DNA of 6,864 nucleotides from Planctomycetia bacterium (GTDB lineage Bacteria > Planctomycetota > UBA11346). A program made the position numbers and the translations under genes. Below, piece by piece: positions 1-6,661 of this stretch (the first letter of the stretch is position 1; every line of letters begins with the position of its first letter). The notes beneath the pieces were generated by a model that saw nothing but the letters and a program-made list of their open reading frames with translations, did not search any database and had not been told where the DNA came from. The stretch is taken from assembly GCA_005801395.1 (NCBI GenBank), contig SYDV01000281.1, positions 1-6,864 on the forward strand, written 5' to 3'.

Positions 1-1
1 G

Positions 2-1081
2 GTGTTTGAACCGACCGAACGTGATGGACGTTTGTACGCGCGCGGCGTCGCAGACGATAAAGCAGGCATTGCCATTCATTGCGCCTCTGCCGCTGCGTGG
101 AATGCGACCGCCGGAAAACCCCCGGTCAATATTACTGTGGTCTTAGAAGGCGAAGAAGAAATTGGCAGCGACCATTTTTCTCAATTCTTAGACTTATATA
201 AAAATGAATTGCAGGGCGATTGTTTAATTATTGCCGACGCGACCAATCATGACACTGGGCTGCCATCGCTGACCACCAGTTTGCGTGGCAACATTGTCTG
301 GGAAATTGAATTAAAAGCCTTGCGTTCACCGCTACATTCCGGCATGTGGGGCGGTCCCGTGCCCGATGTGGTACAAGCGTTGTGTCGTTTAATTACGCGT
401 CTCAGTGATGATCAAGGACGCATCGCCATCCCTGGATTATACGACCACGTACGACCATTAACCGCGCAAGAAGAAGAAATTTATCGCCGCCTACCATTCG
501 ATGCGAAACATTTTGCTGAGCAAGCTGGCCTGTTACACGGTTTACCTGCTGGCGATGTGGTCGATGTGCATCGCGCCTTATGGCGTTTGCCGTCGCTCAC
601 GGTCAGTGCCATTCAAGGCGGCGAACGCGGTAAAACTGGCAACGTCATCATGGATAGCGCCTGGGCACGCATCAGTTTACGTGTCGTACCCGATATGGAT
701 GCGCAAGTGTGCGCCATCATGATGGAAAATTTCCTGCGCCAGCATTGCCCCAGCAATATGGACCTGTCGATAAAACGTCGTTCAGCTGGCGCACCCTGGG
801 GCAGCCCAACTGACCATCCCATCTTTGCTACCGCCCTCGCCGCGTTGGAACATGGCTACGGTAAAAAACCGGTCTTCATTGGCTGCGGCGGCAGCATTCC
901 CTTTGTCGGCGAAATGACCTCGAAACTTGGCGGTATTCCTGCCTTGCTCACCGGAGTCGAAGATCCCATTTGCGGTGCGCACGCGGAAAACGAATCGCTG
1001 CATTTAGCCGATTTCGCCAGCGCGCTACGCTCACAAGTAGCCCTATTCGGATTAATCGGGAAAATGCAGTTCAAAAAATAA
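2..1081 (+). CDS. M20 family metallopeptidase (dipeptidase type), 5' end cut by window
   Basis: The 359 visible residues are the C-terminal three quarters of an M20 (CNDP/PepV/CPG2-like) zinc hydrolase, a family that cleaves dipeptides or related amide bonds. Numbered from the first codon seen: a GRG/DDK metal-site block (residues 13-20, bridging Asp at 18 or 19); EGEEEIGS (49-56) with the Glu-Glu pair that supplies catalytic base and metal ligand; Asp79 as a likely metal ligand; HSG followed by GG (112-118) at the lid domain; GGSIP (296-300); and GAHAENE (326-332), whose His327 is the final metal ligand. All expected active-site blocks after the first are present, so the enzyme is probably active. 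The HxD metal motif and roughly 100 N-terminal residues lie left of the window, and the apparent GTG at position 2 is an internal codon. No signal peptide can be judged. It ends in TAA with no obvious terminator hairpin. Substrate is unknown; the class call is firm. Confidence 0.93.
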   Translation: MFEPTERDGRLYARGVADDKAGIAIHCASAAAWNATAGKPPVNITVVLEGEEEIGSDHFSQFLDLYKNELQGDCLIIADATNHDTGLPSLTTSLRGNIVWEIELKALRSPLHSGMWGGPVPDVVQALCRLITRLSDDQGRIAIPGLYDHVRPLTAQEEEIYRRLPFDAKHFAEQAGLLHGLPAGDVVDVHRALWRLPSLTVSAIQGGERGKTGNVIMDSAWARISLRVVPDMDAQVCAIMMENFLRQHCPSNMDLSIKRRSAGAPWGSPTDHPIFATALAALEHGYGKKPVFIGCGGSIPFVGEMTSKLGGIPALLTGVEDPICGAHAENESLHLADFASALRSQVALFGLIGKMQFKK

Positions 1082-1369
1082 TTGGCGCTTTAGGCTTCCA
1101 TGTCGATCGTGGCCGTCCAATAATTAAATAGAACCATATTAACCACAGAGGACAGACTTGGCGCTGAAGTTACTCGTCCGGGCACAAACATAACCACACG
1201 GTTGTTTTCAGCGGTATCGTCATGGTTCATTACGTTATCCAACACGACATGTTGATACTGGTGGCAATTGGGCTGTTTCACTCATGAAATTAGACCGGTT
1301 GATAGTCTTGACCAATACAACATCTTCAGTGAACATACCTATTCATTGCCCAATCGCGGAGTCTTTCCT
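1082..1369. other. Intergenic gap without a supported gene
   Basis: This stretch separates the peptidase stop from the phosphatase start. A plus-strand reading frame continuous with the phosphatase extends back to a TTG at 1268, but those residues do not look like a protein N-terminus and precede a good signal peptide. A 63-codon minus-strand frame (1090-1281) has no recognisable features. A TTGACC hexamer near 1308 could be part of a promoter, but no convincing -10 follows at normal spacing. I see no clear terminator for the peptidase gene. Confidence 0.5.
1358..1361 (+). promoter_or_regulatory. Ribosome binding site fixing the phosphatase start
   Basis: GGAG lies 8 bases before the ATG at 1370. 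The next codons encode a signal peptide. Together these favour 1370 over the upstream in-frame TTG at 1268. Confidence 0.75.
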
Positions 1370-3271
1370 ATGTTCAAACGATCCCTTATTTTACTGCTCA
1401 TATGCAGTGTCGTTCCCATCAGTAATTCCGCGCAGGCGGTAGAACCATTAAATCCAACCCCATTTGGTGCTGATACGCCAACCCTCGATTCATGGGCCGT
1501 TGGTGAATGGTGGAAAGTTAAAAAAAATCAGCCTTTTGAAATCAATGTCCCACGTGATCAAGTGGTCGCCTTCACGCTGTATACGCATGATCAAAGTGTA
1601 TTAAAAATCACGGCACAATTATTCCCGCTTAAACCAGAAGAGCCGCGACTCGCTCGCTTAGAGATACAACGTGAAGGTGCCTGGGTACAAATCGCGGAAA
1701 CACCAGTGCTATACCCAGGTTGGAGTGCACATTTTAAAATAACTCCATGGGATAATACCAAAGACGTTCCCTACCGCGTACGTCATGGCGAAGCTGCACA
1801 ATTCGGGGGAATTATTCGTCATGATCCAATTGAAAAAGAATCGATCTCGGTTGGATCGTTATCTTGCAACAGCACTAAAACAACCGGCCCTCGCCCAGAA
1901 ATTATTGCGAATCTTTTAGCACAAAATCCTGATGTCTTATTTTTTGCTGGCGACCAAACCTACCGTCATACCGAACACACCATTGGTTGGATTGAATTTG
2001 GTCTGCAATTTCGCGAAGTGATGAAAGATCGTCCGACCATTACCATCCCCGATGATCACGACGTTGGGCATGGAAATCTGTGGGGTGAAAATGGTAAAAA
2101 AGCAGACCGCAAAGATGGTTCTGATGGCGGATATTTTCATCCTGCCGCGTATGTCAGTATGGTTGAACGCCAACAAGCTTGGCATTTACCAGATCCCGTT
2201 GATCCCGCATCGGTTCAACAAGGCATCGGCACTTATTTTACTCGTTTACGTGTTGGCGGCGTAGATTTTGCCATTTTGGAAGATCGAAAATTTAAAAGCG
2301 GACCCTTCGGTAAAATTCCCGTTATGGGCCCACGTCCTGATCATATTACTGACACCAGTTATGATCGCTCGGCAATTAATTTGCCAGGCCTACAATTATT
2401 AGGCGAACGCCAAGAACGCTGGTTGGCACAATGGACCGAAGACTGGACTGGCGCGCAATTAAAGTGCGTGTTATCGCAAACGGCTTTCTGTGGCGCCGTA
2501 CATATCCATGGCAACCCGACCAACCGCTTACTCGCCGACCTCGATTGTAATGGCTGGCCACAAAAAAGTCGTGATGCCGCGCTAACCATTATTCGTCGTG
2601 CATGGGCGCCACATTTATGCGGTGATCAACATTTAGCCGTATTAGCAAAACACGGTATTTCCAACTACAGTGATGGTCCGTGGGGTTTCACCAATCCCGC
2701 AATAGTGAATACCATTTATGGTCGCTGGTGGCATCCGCTGGATGAAAAAGCTGGCGCAAATCCGATTGCTGGATCTCCATTACCATGGACCGGAGATTAT
2801 GAAGATGGCTTAGGAAATAAAATTTCCATGGTCGCTTATGCCAATCCCGTGGACAATAAAGATGAACTCAAACGCTCTGATGGCTATGGCCTGATTCGTT
2901 TTAATAAACCATCGCGGAACATGGTGTTCGAATGCTGGCCTCGTTTTTGCAAAGTCGCAGATGGCGATAAAGCTCAATTCCCAGGTTGGCCAGTAACGGC
3001 GGCATATGACAGCAATGATGGTCGCGTTATCGTCGGCTATTTACCTGAATTAGTATTTAACTCCTTAAACAATCCCGTCGTCCAAGTTATTGAACAAACC
3101 ACCGGCGATGTCCTGTACACCGTACGCATTCAAGGCAATCGCTTTCAACCACGTATTTATAGCAACGGCGCTCATAGCGTAAAATACGGCAAAGACCGCC
3201 CAGACGGCGGCACCTTGCCAAATCTGACAAGCGGCACCAAAGGCGATGGCCGAAGCATCAACGTTCCGTAA
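1370..3271 (+). CDS. Exported PhoD-like metallophosphatase
   Basis: A 633-residue protein, probably a phosphomonoesterase or phosphodiesterase acting outside the cytoplasm. Residues 1-23 form a signal peptide: basic MFKR, a hydrophobic run, then AQA before VEP as cleavage site. Residues about 40-155 are a beta-rich N-terminal domain as in PhoD proteins. The catalytic domain follows with SLSC (163-166), GDQTY (194-198), DDHDVGHGN (228-236), GERQERWL (345-352) and GDQH (418-421). In Bacillus subtilis PhoD a cysteine of an equivalent SC motif binds iron and Asp/His residues of the later motifs bind the metals; Cys166, Asp195, Asp228/Asp229, His230 and His421 are the likely counterparts here. The signal peptide has no twin-arginine motif, unlike classical PhoD. 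About 200 residues after GDQH, including PWTGDYEDG, form an extended tail. It is transcribed alone and ends at the hairpin at 3296. The family call is good, but the substrate is not known and phosphate regulation is not visible. Confidence 0.88.
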   Translation: MFKRSLILLLICSVVPISNSAQAVEPLNPTPFGADTPTLDSWAVGEWWKVKKNQPFEINVPRDQVVAFTLYTHDQSVLKITAQLFPLKPEEPRLARLEIQREGAWVQIAETPVLYPGWSAHFKITPWDNTKDVPYRVRHGEAAQFGGIIRHDPIEKESISVGSLSCNSTKTTGPRPEIIANLLAQNPDVLFFAGDQTYRHTEHTIGWIEFGLQFREVMKDRPTITIPDDHDVGHGNLWGENGKKADRKDGSDGGYFHPAAYVSMVERQQAWHLPDPVDPASVQQGIGTYFTRLRVGGVDFAILEDRKFKSGPFGKIPVMGPRPDHITDTSYDRSAINLPGLQLLGERQERWLAQWTEDWTGAQLKCVLSQTAFCGAVHIHGNPTNRLLADLDCNGWPQKSRDAALTIIRRAWAPHLCGDQHLAVLAKHGISNYSDGPWGFTNPAIVNTIYGRWWHPLDEKAGANPIAGSPLPWTGDYEDGLGNKISMVAYANPVDNKDELKRSDGYGLIRFNKPSRNMVFECWPRFCKVADGDKAQFPGWPVTAAYDSNDGRVIVGYLPELVFNSLNNPVVQVIEQTTGDVLYTVRIQGNRFQPRIYSNGAHSVKYGKDRPDGGTLPNLTSGTKGDGRSINVP

Positions 3272-3295
3272 ACATCGCGCCGATATCGTGCAATA

Positions 3296-3329
3296 AAATA
3301 ACCGCCGGGGAATTCCTCGGCGGTTATTT
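3296..3329. terminator. Strong hairpin, likely bidirectional terminator
   Basis: AAATAACCGCCG (3296-3307) pairs perfectly with CGGCGGTTATTT (3318-3329). The stem continues by a G-U and two G-C pairs to an AATT loop, giving 15 pairs. The GC-rich core is flanked by A-rich sequence on the left and T-rich on the right, so either strand ends in a short U run. It lies 24 bases after the phosphatase stop and 112 bases beyond the stop of the convergent minus-strand gene at 3442. Confidence 0.88.
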
Positions 3330-3441
3330 AAATTATCAGTTCTCGACTAAAAATAAGAATCACCGAAAGTTGCAACCGATATTTTACGATTCGCTTGGTC
3401 AGTTACTTGGTTAACAAATAGCACAAATCAGAACAATCTAT

Positions 3442-4107
3442 TTATTTTTTGACGACCTGCGCTTTGCGCGCTTCCCATTCGGGGTGCAATGTTGCTTCCC
3501 ACACTTGGATGTCGTCATACCAAGCGTATTGCGTGCCACTAATTAGCGCGACACGTCCTTTGCTAACATTGATACCTTCAGCGCTGCCGTACATAGGCGC
3601 TAAGTCATCAATTTGCGCAAGGAATTCATTTCCAACAATTTCTAATCGTGCCGTGTGCCAGGCATCTGGTTGCAGGTCGATTTTGATTGAATTTAACAGG
3701 GTTTTTTTCGTGGTGGGGCCCATGCCCTGCATTTTAGCGATGTCGATATGGTTTTGGTAAATATAAATGCGGGCAACGTGCTCTTTGTCAGAAAATGAGA
3801 GCCCCATCCATTTACTGTTGTCTAAACGAAAACGAAATTGCACTACGACATCGGTAACCGAATTTTTCCAGGAAGCCGCCGCGTGATGCTTATCGGCTTC
3901 ACGTTCTGCGACACGTAATTGACCATCAACAATTTGGTATTCGCCTTTATTCGTCCCCCAGTTTGGCTTGAGGTCGGCACGATTAAAATCATCGTGCAAT
4001 AATTGCTTCCCCAGTTGCGCCATGATGGTGGTCACGGGCGCTGTTTCCGCGGCGAACAACAGCGGAATACAGGAACAAAGTACTAATAATCTTGGTAATA
4101 AACGCAT
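3442..4107 (-). CDS. Exported concanavalin-A-like (DUF1080/GH16-like) protein, paralog A
   Basis: A 221-residue protein of unknown function. Residues 1-20 form a signal peptide (MRLLPR, a hydrophobic stretch, then FAA before Glu). The rest looks like one beta-sandwich domain of the lectin/glucanase type. It opens with DDFNRADLKPNW (39-50), followed by GEYQIVDGQLRVAE (55-68), WMGLSFSDKEHVARI (100-114), GPTTK (130-134) and QYAWYDDIQVWE (193-204). This layout resembles the sugar-binding or 3-keto-glycoside-hydrolase-like domains common in Planctomycetota. I see no ExDxxE catalytic motif of true GH16 enzymes, so binding is as likely as catalysis. GGAG (4114-4117 on the plus strand) lies 6 bases before the ATG. 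It is the downstream copy of a tandem pair with the gene at 4288-5013, 180 bases away, and converges on the phosphatase. The gene call is firm; the fold is a judgement from sequence pattern. Confidence 0.85.
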   Translation of the reverse strand: MRLLPRLLVLCSCIPLLFAAETAPVTTIMAQLGKQLLHDDFNRADLKPNWGTNKGEYQIVDGQLRVAEREADKHHAAASWKNSVTDVVVQFRFRLDNSKWMGLSFSDKEHVARIYIYQNHIDIAKMQGMGPTTKKTLLNSIKIDLQPDAWHTARLEIVGNEFLAQIDDLAPMYGSAEGINVSKGRVALISGTQYAWYDDIQVWEATLHPEWEARKAQVVKK

Positions 4108-4287
4108 GGTCGTCTCCGTGACTTGTATAAAAACCTGATCGGTATCATTTTGTGTGTGATATTTTTCAGCAGGCTATTTTCAACATACTAAACATACTAA
4201 TAGGCTATAATCGTGCTTGCCTTGACGTCATCAACAAACCGTCGTTTCAATCGACTTCTCTACTGCCTTAGTTTGATGATTTAAAGA
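4108..4287. other. Spacer between the two paralogs, with short direct repeats
   Basis: The spacer holds two adjoining copies of AACATACTA (4182-4190 and 4191-4199), bracketed by two copies of AGGCTAT (4171-4177 and 4202-4208). Read on the minus strand, TTGAAA (4178-4183) and TATCAC (4156-4161), 16 bases apart, could form a weak promoter for the gene starting at 4107. A 7-base inverted repeat, TCATCAA (4228-4234) with TTGATGA (4273-4279), encloses a smaller GTCG/CGAC stem, but no T tract follows on either strand, so I do not call it a terminator. Whether the pair is one transcript or two is open. Confidence 0.35.
4156..4183 (-). promoter_or_regulatory. Possible sigma-70-type promoter for paralog A
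   Basis: On the minus strand, TTGAAA (5 of 6 consensus) is followed after 16 bases by TATCAC (4 of 6), about 50 bases before the ATG at 4107. The -35 adjoins the tandem AACATACTA repeat, a possible regulator site. Such matches are common in AT-rich spacers. Confidence 0.25.
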
Positions 4288-5013
4288 TTATTTTCGCTTT
4301 TCTTTTTGTTGCAATAAGAGCGGCTTCCGCTTTTCCCATTTCGGATCTAATTCAACTTCCCACATTTTCATATCGTCGTACCACGCATATTGGCCACCAC
4401 AGATGAGCGCGATACGGCCTTTATCAATATCTAATCCGTCCGCTTCGCCATGCAGAACATGCAGGCTATCAATATGCACAACGATTTCTTTGCCATATAA
4501 TTCTATGACCATGGTGTACCAACGACCTGGTTCCCATTTCATCGGCATACGATCAAGGGTAATACCTTTAGTGGTGGGACCGATCCCTGACATTTTTACT
4601 AATTCAACTTTATCGGGCCGAATCATGATGCGCGCAACGTGCTCTTTATCGCTGAAGGAAAATCCCATCCACGGACTTCCATCGACACGAAATTTAAATT
4701 GAACAATGACATTATGAAATGGGCCGCGATGGCTGGCTTCGGGATGATGTCCATCGTCTTTTTGTTCGGCCACCCGCAATTGATTGTCTACGATTTCATA
4801 GCGACCCTTATATGCATTCCAATTTTTCTTCCAGCTTTCGCTGGTAAACGGATCATCCAATATTTGCTTGCCTCTGGTTAGCATAAGCGTTGGCATTAAT
4901 CCGTCCTCAGTTGGAACTTCGGCTTTACCACGAGGTTTATCAGCTGCTGCTAAGCACGTTGAACAAACGAGGCCGATGAGTAAACTGCTCAGACGTATTC
5001 CCATGAATCGCAT
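4288..5013 (-). CDS. Exported concanavalin-A-like (DUF1080/GH16-like) protein, paralog B
   Basis: A 241-residue protein of unknown function, paralog of the downstream gene at 3442-4107. Residues 1-24 are a signal peptide (MRFMGIR, a hydrophobic run, then LAAA before Asp-Lys). The start at 5013 is preferred over the Met four codons later because GGAG (5022-5025 on the plus strand) lies 8 bases upstream. The mature part carries the same ordered blocks as paralog A: DDPFTSESWKKNW (53-65), YEIVDNQLRVAE (72-83), WMGFSFSDKEHVARI (115-129), GPTTK (145-149) and QYAWYDDMKMWE (208-219). Identity over these regions is about half by eye. It differs by a longer linker after the signal peptide and a lysine-rich tail (QQKEKRK). 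As in paralog A, no GH16 catalytic motif is visible. It is divergent from the response regulator on the right. A periplasmic or surface role in sugar binding or modification is an inference from the fold. Confidence 0.86.
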   Translation of the reverse strand: MRFMGIRLSSLLIGLVCSTCLAAADKPRGKAEVPTEDGLMPTLMLTRGKQILDDPFTSESWKKNWNAYKGRYEIVDNQLRVAEQKDDGHHPEASHRGPFHNVIVQFKFRVDGSPWMGFSFSDKEHVARIMIRPDKVELVKMSGIGPTTKGITLDRMPMKWEPGRWYTMVIELYGKEIVVHIDSLHVLHGEADGLDIDKGRIALICGGQYAWYDDMKMWEVELDPKWEKRKPLLLQQKEKRK

Positions 5014-5142
5014 ACCGAAGTCTCCACGTGTGCTGATTTTGACAACTCAGGACAGAAGCTGACAGGGTTTTCCCAATTGCCTTCCTACAACACTCCAACG
5101 GCCCACCACGAATTCACCGAGGACAGCGCGAAACGGACTGTT

Positions 5143-5871
5143 ATGTTCGCAGCCATGCGCATTTTATTGATGGAGGATGAACCAGCGATTCGCTCTGCCC
5201 TATCCCGTGGATTGGGACAAAAGGGGCATGTCGTGGAAGCCGTTGGATCATTAGTTGAAGCCCGCGCCTGTTATCCTGACTTTCAACCCGAAGCGTTAGT
5301 CAGCGATTTAAAATTACCGGATGGCAACGGTTTAGAATTAGCTGCTGAGTTGCAAATTCCCTTCGTATTGATGACTGGATACGGCACCTTTGACGATGCG
5401 GTGCGAGCCATGCGACTTGGTTGTCTCGATTTTTTCACCAAACCAATATCAATTAAAGATTTATGTAAAACCTTAGAACGCGTGCCCTCACGCCAGGCTA
5501 GCGGGCCGTTAGTCGTGGCGGCGGATGCCAATGGCATGCGCGTAGCACGTGTGCAGGCCGGTGGATTTACTCCCATGCCATGGCAACACGCCACGGTAAC
5601 ATGGCACAATGCGGATGAAGCCAAAGAAAAATTCCATACCTTACAAGCGGTATTACCCACCTTAGAAACTCGGCAAATTACCGCCGAATTGTTACAAGCA
5701 TCCGTACAAGGATCGCTGTCTATAAATTTGCATCCAGACTGTTGGTCTGTGTGGTTACAAGCCCAAATGTCATGGGATAAACAGGTCGAACGCTGTAAAT
5801 TAATTGAAACCCTGGGACGCAGTTGTACCTGGGCAAATACAGGAGCCATCATCGAGTGTGCCCATGGATAA
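5143..5871 (+). CDS. Response regulator with degenerate anti-sigma-like C-terminal domain
   Basis: A 242-residue cytoplasmic signalling protein. Residues about 5-118 are a complete CheY/NtrC-type receiver: acidic pocket Glu11-Asp12, phosphoacceptor Asp55 (VSDLKLPDGNG), Thr78 (LMTGYG) and Lys100 (FTKPIS). It should accept phosphate from a histidine kinase not seen here. No DNA-binding helix-turn-helix or sigma-54 ATPase domain follows. Instead, residues about 145-242 resemble in layout an RsbW-type GHKL ATPase: ITAELLQAS (179-187) sits where the N-box would be, and LIETLGRSCTW...GAII (220-237) matches the closing strand pattern. The N-box Asn is replaced by Ala186, and no DxGxG box is visible, so ATP binding is doubtful. 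The start is uncertain: ATG 5143 has a weak GGA 5 bases upstream, ATG 5155 (MRILLMEDE) is the family-typical start, and a TTG at 5077 is unlikely. It overlaps the next gene by 8 bases, implying coupled translation. The receiver is certain; the C-terminal assignment is tentative. Confidence 0.88.
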   Translation: MFAAMRILLMEDEPAIRSALSRGLGQKGHVVEAVGSLVEARACYPDFQPEALVSDLKLPDGNGLELAAELQIPFVLMTGYGTFDDAVRAMRLGCLDFFTKPISIKDLCKTLERVPSRQASGPLVVAADANGMRVARVQAGGFTPMPWQHATVTWHNADEAKEKFHTLQAVLPTLETRQITAELLQASVQGSLSINLHPDCWSVWLQAQMSWDKQVERCKLIETLGRSCTWANTGAIIECAHG

Positions 5872-6151
5872 GGATAGAGAAAACGATCCAGAGTCAGTAG
5901 CAAACTGGTCAGGCGAATTATTATTTCCCTGCCCATTAACAGAAGCTGACATTATTGACCTTTCTCAGGTGACGGCGTTAGGGACATGGATTTATGAGTG
6001 GTTCCGAGAACGCCCACATCTAGCTGTCACGGGAGCCAGCCCCACCATTCGTCGTCAAATCATGAACGCCCACTTACCTGTAGCCTGGAGTGATTTACCA
6101 AACAACGGGGTGAGTCCCTCAGAACGATCGGCTTTGTTTGGCGACAGCTGA
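5864..6151 (+). CDS. Small STAS-like (anti-anti-sigma type) protein
   Basis: A 95-residue protein beginning inside the last codons of the response regulator (ATGGATAA overlap), so probably translated by coupling; the nearest purine-rich element is only GAG 7 bases before the ATG. Residues 15-75 resemble a shortened STAS domain: GELLF (17-21), IIDLSQVTALGTWIYEW (30-46) in place of the usual DLS..V..DSSG..LL block, HLAVTGASPTIRR (52-64) matching the strand-turn-helix after it, and HLPVAW (70-75). STAS proteins bind anti-sigma or GHKL partners, and a Ser/Thr in the DSSG turn is normally phosphorylated. Here the turn reads TALG, with no serine in that place, so switching by phosphorylation is not expected. 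The fusion-like neighbour with an RsbW-like domain is its most likely partner. The ORF and overlap are clear. The STAS call is by pattern and could be wrong; an unrelated small alpha/beta protein is the alternative. Confidence 0.7.
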   Translation: MDKDRENDPESVANWSGELLFPCPLTEADIIDLSQVTALGTWIYEWFRERPHLAVTGASPTIRRQIMNAHLPVAWSDLPNNGVSPSERSALFGDS

Positions 6152-6431
6152 ATTATAAATGTTGAGCCCATCCGACATTCGCTCAACGAATTTGCGCGGT
6201 TGTGATCATGGATACCGCTGACCAACCATGCTCTTCCGAGCCGACTGCGATGTCTTCCTGCTCAGTATCCCGGTTGAGCGACTTCTTCACCACCTTAAAC
6301 GGTGTGGTGGCCTGCGGCATGCTCTTGCGAAAACCTAGACACGGTCGTTTGTTTTTACCGCATTCGTTTTCGACTCTAGTTACCACGTCCGGTCACATTT
6401 GGCTTTCCTAAGCCTCTAATTGAGCCTCCAT

Positions 6432-6466
6432 TTGACAGGTTTTTCGTTCGACTATTGATTTATATC
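6432..6466 (+). promoter_or_regulatory. Possible promoter (perfect -35 hexamer, weak -10)
   Basis: TTGACA (6432-6437) is a perfect sigma-70 -35 box in an AT-rich stretch. The -10 is poor: ATTGAT or TTGATT at 16-17 base spacing match 3 of 6, and TATATC (6461-6466) matches 4 of 6 but lies 23 bases away. It is the best promoter candidate for the gene starting at 6662 and would give a leader of about 190 bases. I see no FliA-type or sigma-54-type promoter. Confidence 0.25.
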
Positions 6467-6533
6467 TTTATTTACAGCAATGACTTATGATGTATTCATT
6501 GGTCGCCGACTTACCTCATGAGATAAAGCCTAA

Positions 6534-6629
6534 CTTGCCGTGGTAGGGGCCTGCGCGGTATCTTCATTGGTTGACCGCTCACATTCGGCAAGGGGTTTGC
6601 GTAAGACCCCCAGGGGCATGGTCCCCCTG
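6534..6629 (+). promoter_or_regulatory. Predicted structured leader of the FliM/FliY-like gene
   Basis: Three stacked hairpins can form in a transcript. First, CTTGCCG (6534-6540) pairs with CGGCAAG (6586-6592), enclosing GCGGT (6555-6559) with ACCGC (6574-6578). Second, GGGGT (6592-6596) pairs with ACCCC (6606-6610), extendable by two pairs. Third, CAGGGG (6611-6616) pairs with CCCCTG (6624-6629). Several GGGG and CCCC runs could exchange partners. The start codon at 6662 follows 32 bases later without a Shine-Dalgarno sequence. It matches no riboswitch class I know. Confidence 0.35.
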
Positions 6630-6661
6630 TCGACTCTTTCCACCCCCGGCACCCCTCCGCC

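Larger units (their letters stand above)
6152..6661. other. Long apparently non-coding region before the FliM/FliY-like gene
   Basis: About 510 bases without a convincing gene. GTTGAGC (6161-6167) pairs with GCTCAAC (6181-6187) across a 13-base loop just after the STAS stop; it lacks a T run, so it is at best a weak terminator. A third GTTGAGC occurs at 6273-6279. CACCAC/GTGGTG (6288-6293 with 6304-6309) forms another short hairpin. A 69-codon plus-strand frame (6202-6411, GTG start) is cysteine- and serine-rich with no recognisable motif and no ribosome site, and I do not call it. The right third holds a TTGACA hexamer and a hairpin-rich leader described separately. From about 6606 to 6661 the plus strand is strikingly C-rich. 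Confidence 0.5.

Noticed and set aside
3449..3760. A 103-codon plus-strand frame opposite paralog A
   Set aside because: Antisense shadow of a gene with a signal peptide, ribosome site and paralog.
4228..4279. Inverted repeat TCATCAA/TTGATGA as a terminator of paralog B
   Set aside because: Long loop, only 7 base pairs, and no T run on either strand.
5039..5067. TTGACA at 5039-5044 as a promoter for the response regulator
   Set aside because: No -10-like hexamer follows at 16-18 base spacing.
5077..5142. Upstream extension of the response regulator from a TTG start
   Set aside because: The extra 22 residues are polar, unlike receiver N-termini, although CAGGG lies 9 bases before the TTG.
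5283..5936. A 217-codon open frame on the minus strand opposite the response regulator
   Set aside because: It lies almost wholly opposite the well-supported receiver gene, has no recognisable motif, and is cysteine-rich in the manner of shadow frames.
6202..6411. A 69-codon plus-strand frame starting with GTG
   Set aside because: No ribosome site, no motif and unusual composition; it may be chance in non-coding DNA, so it is mentioned only within the region entry.
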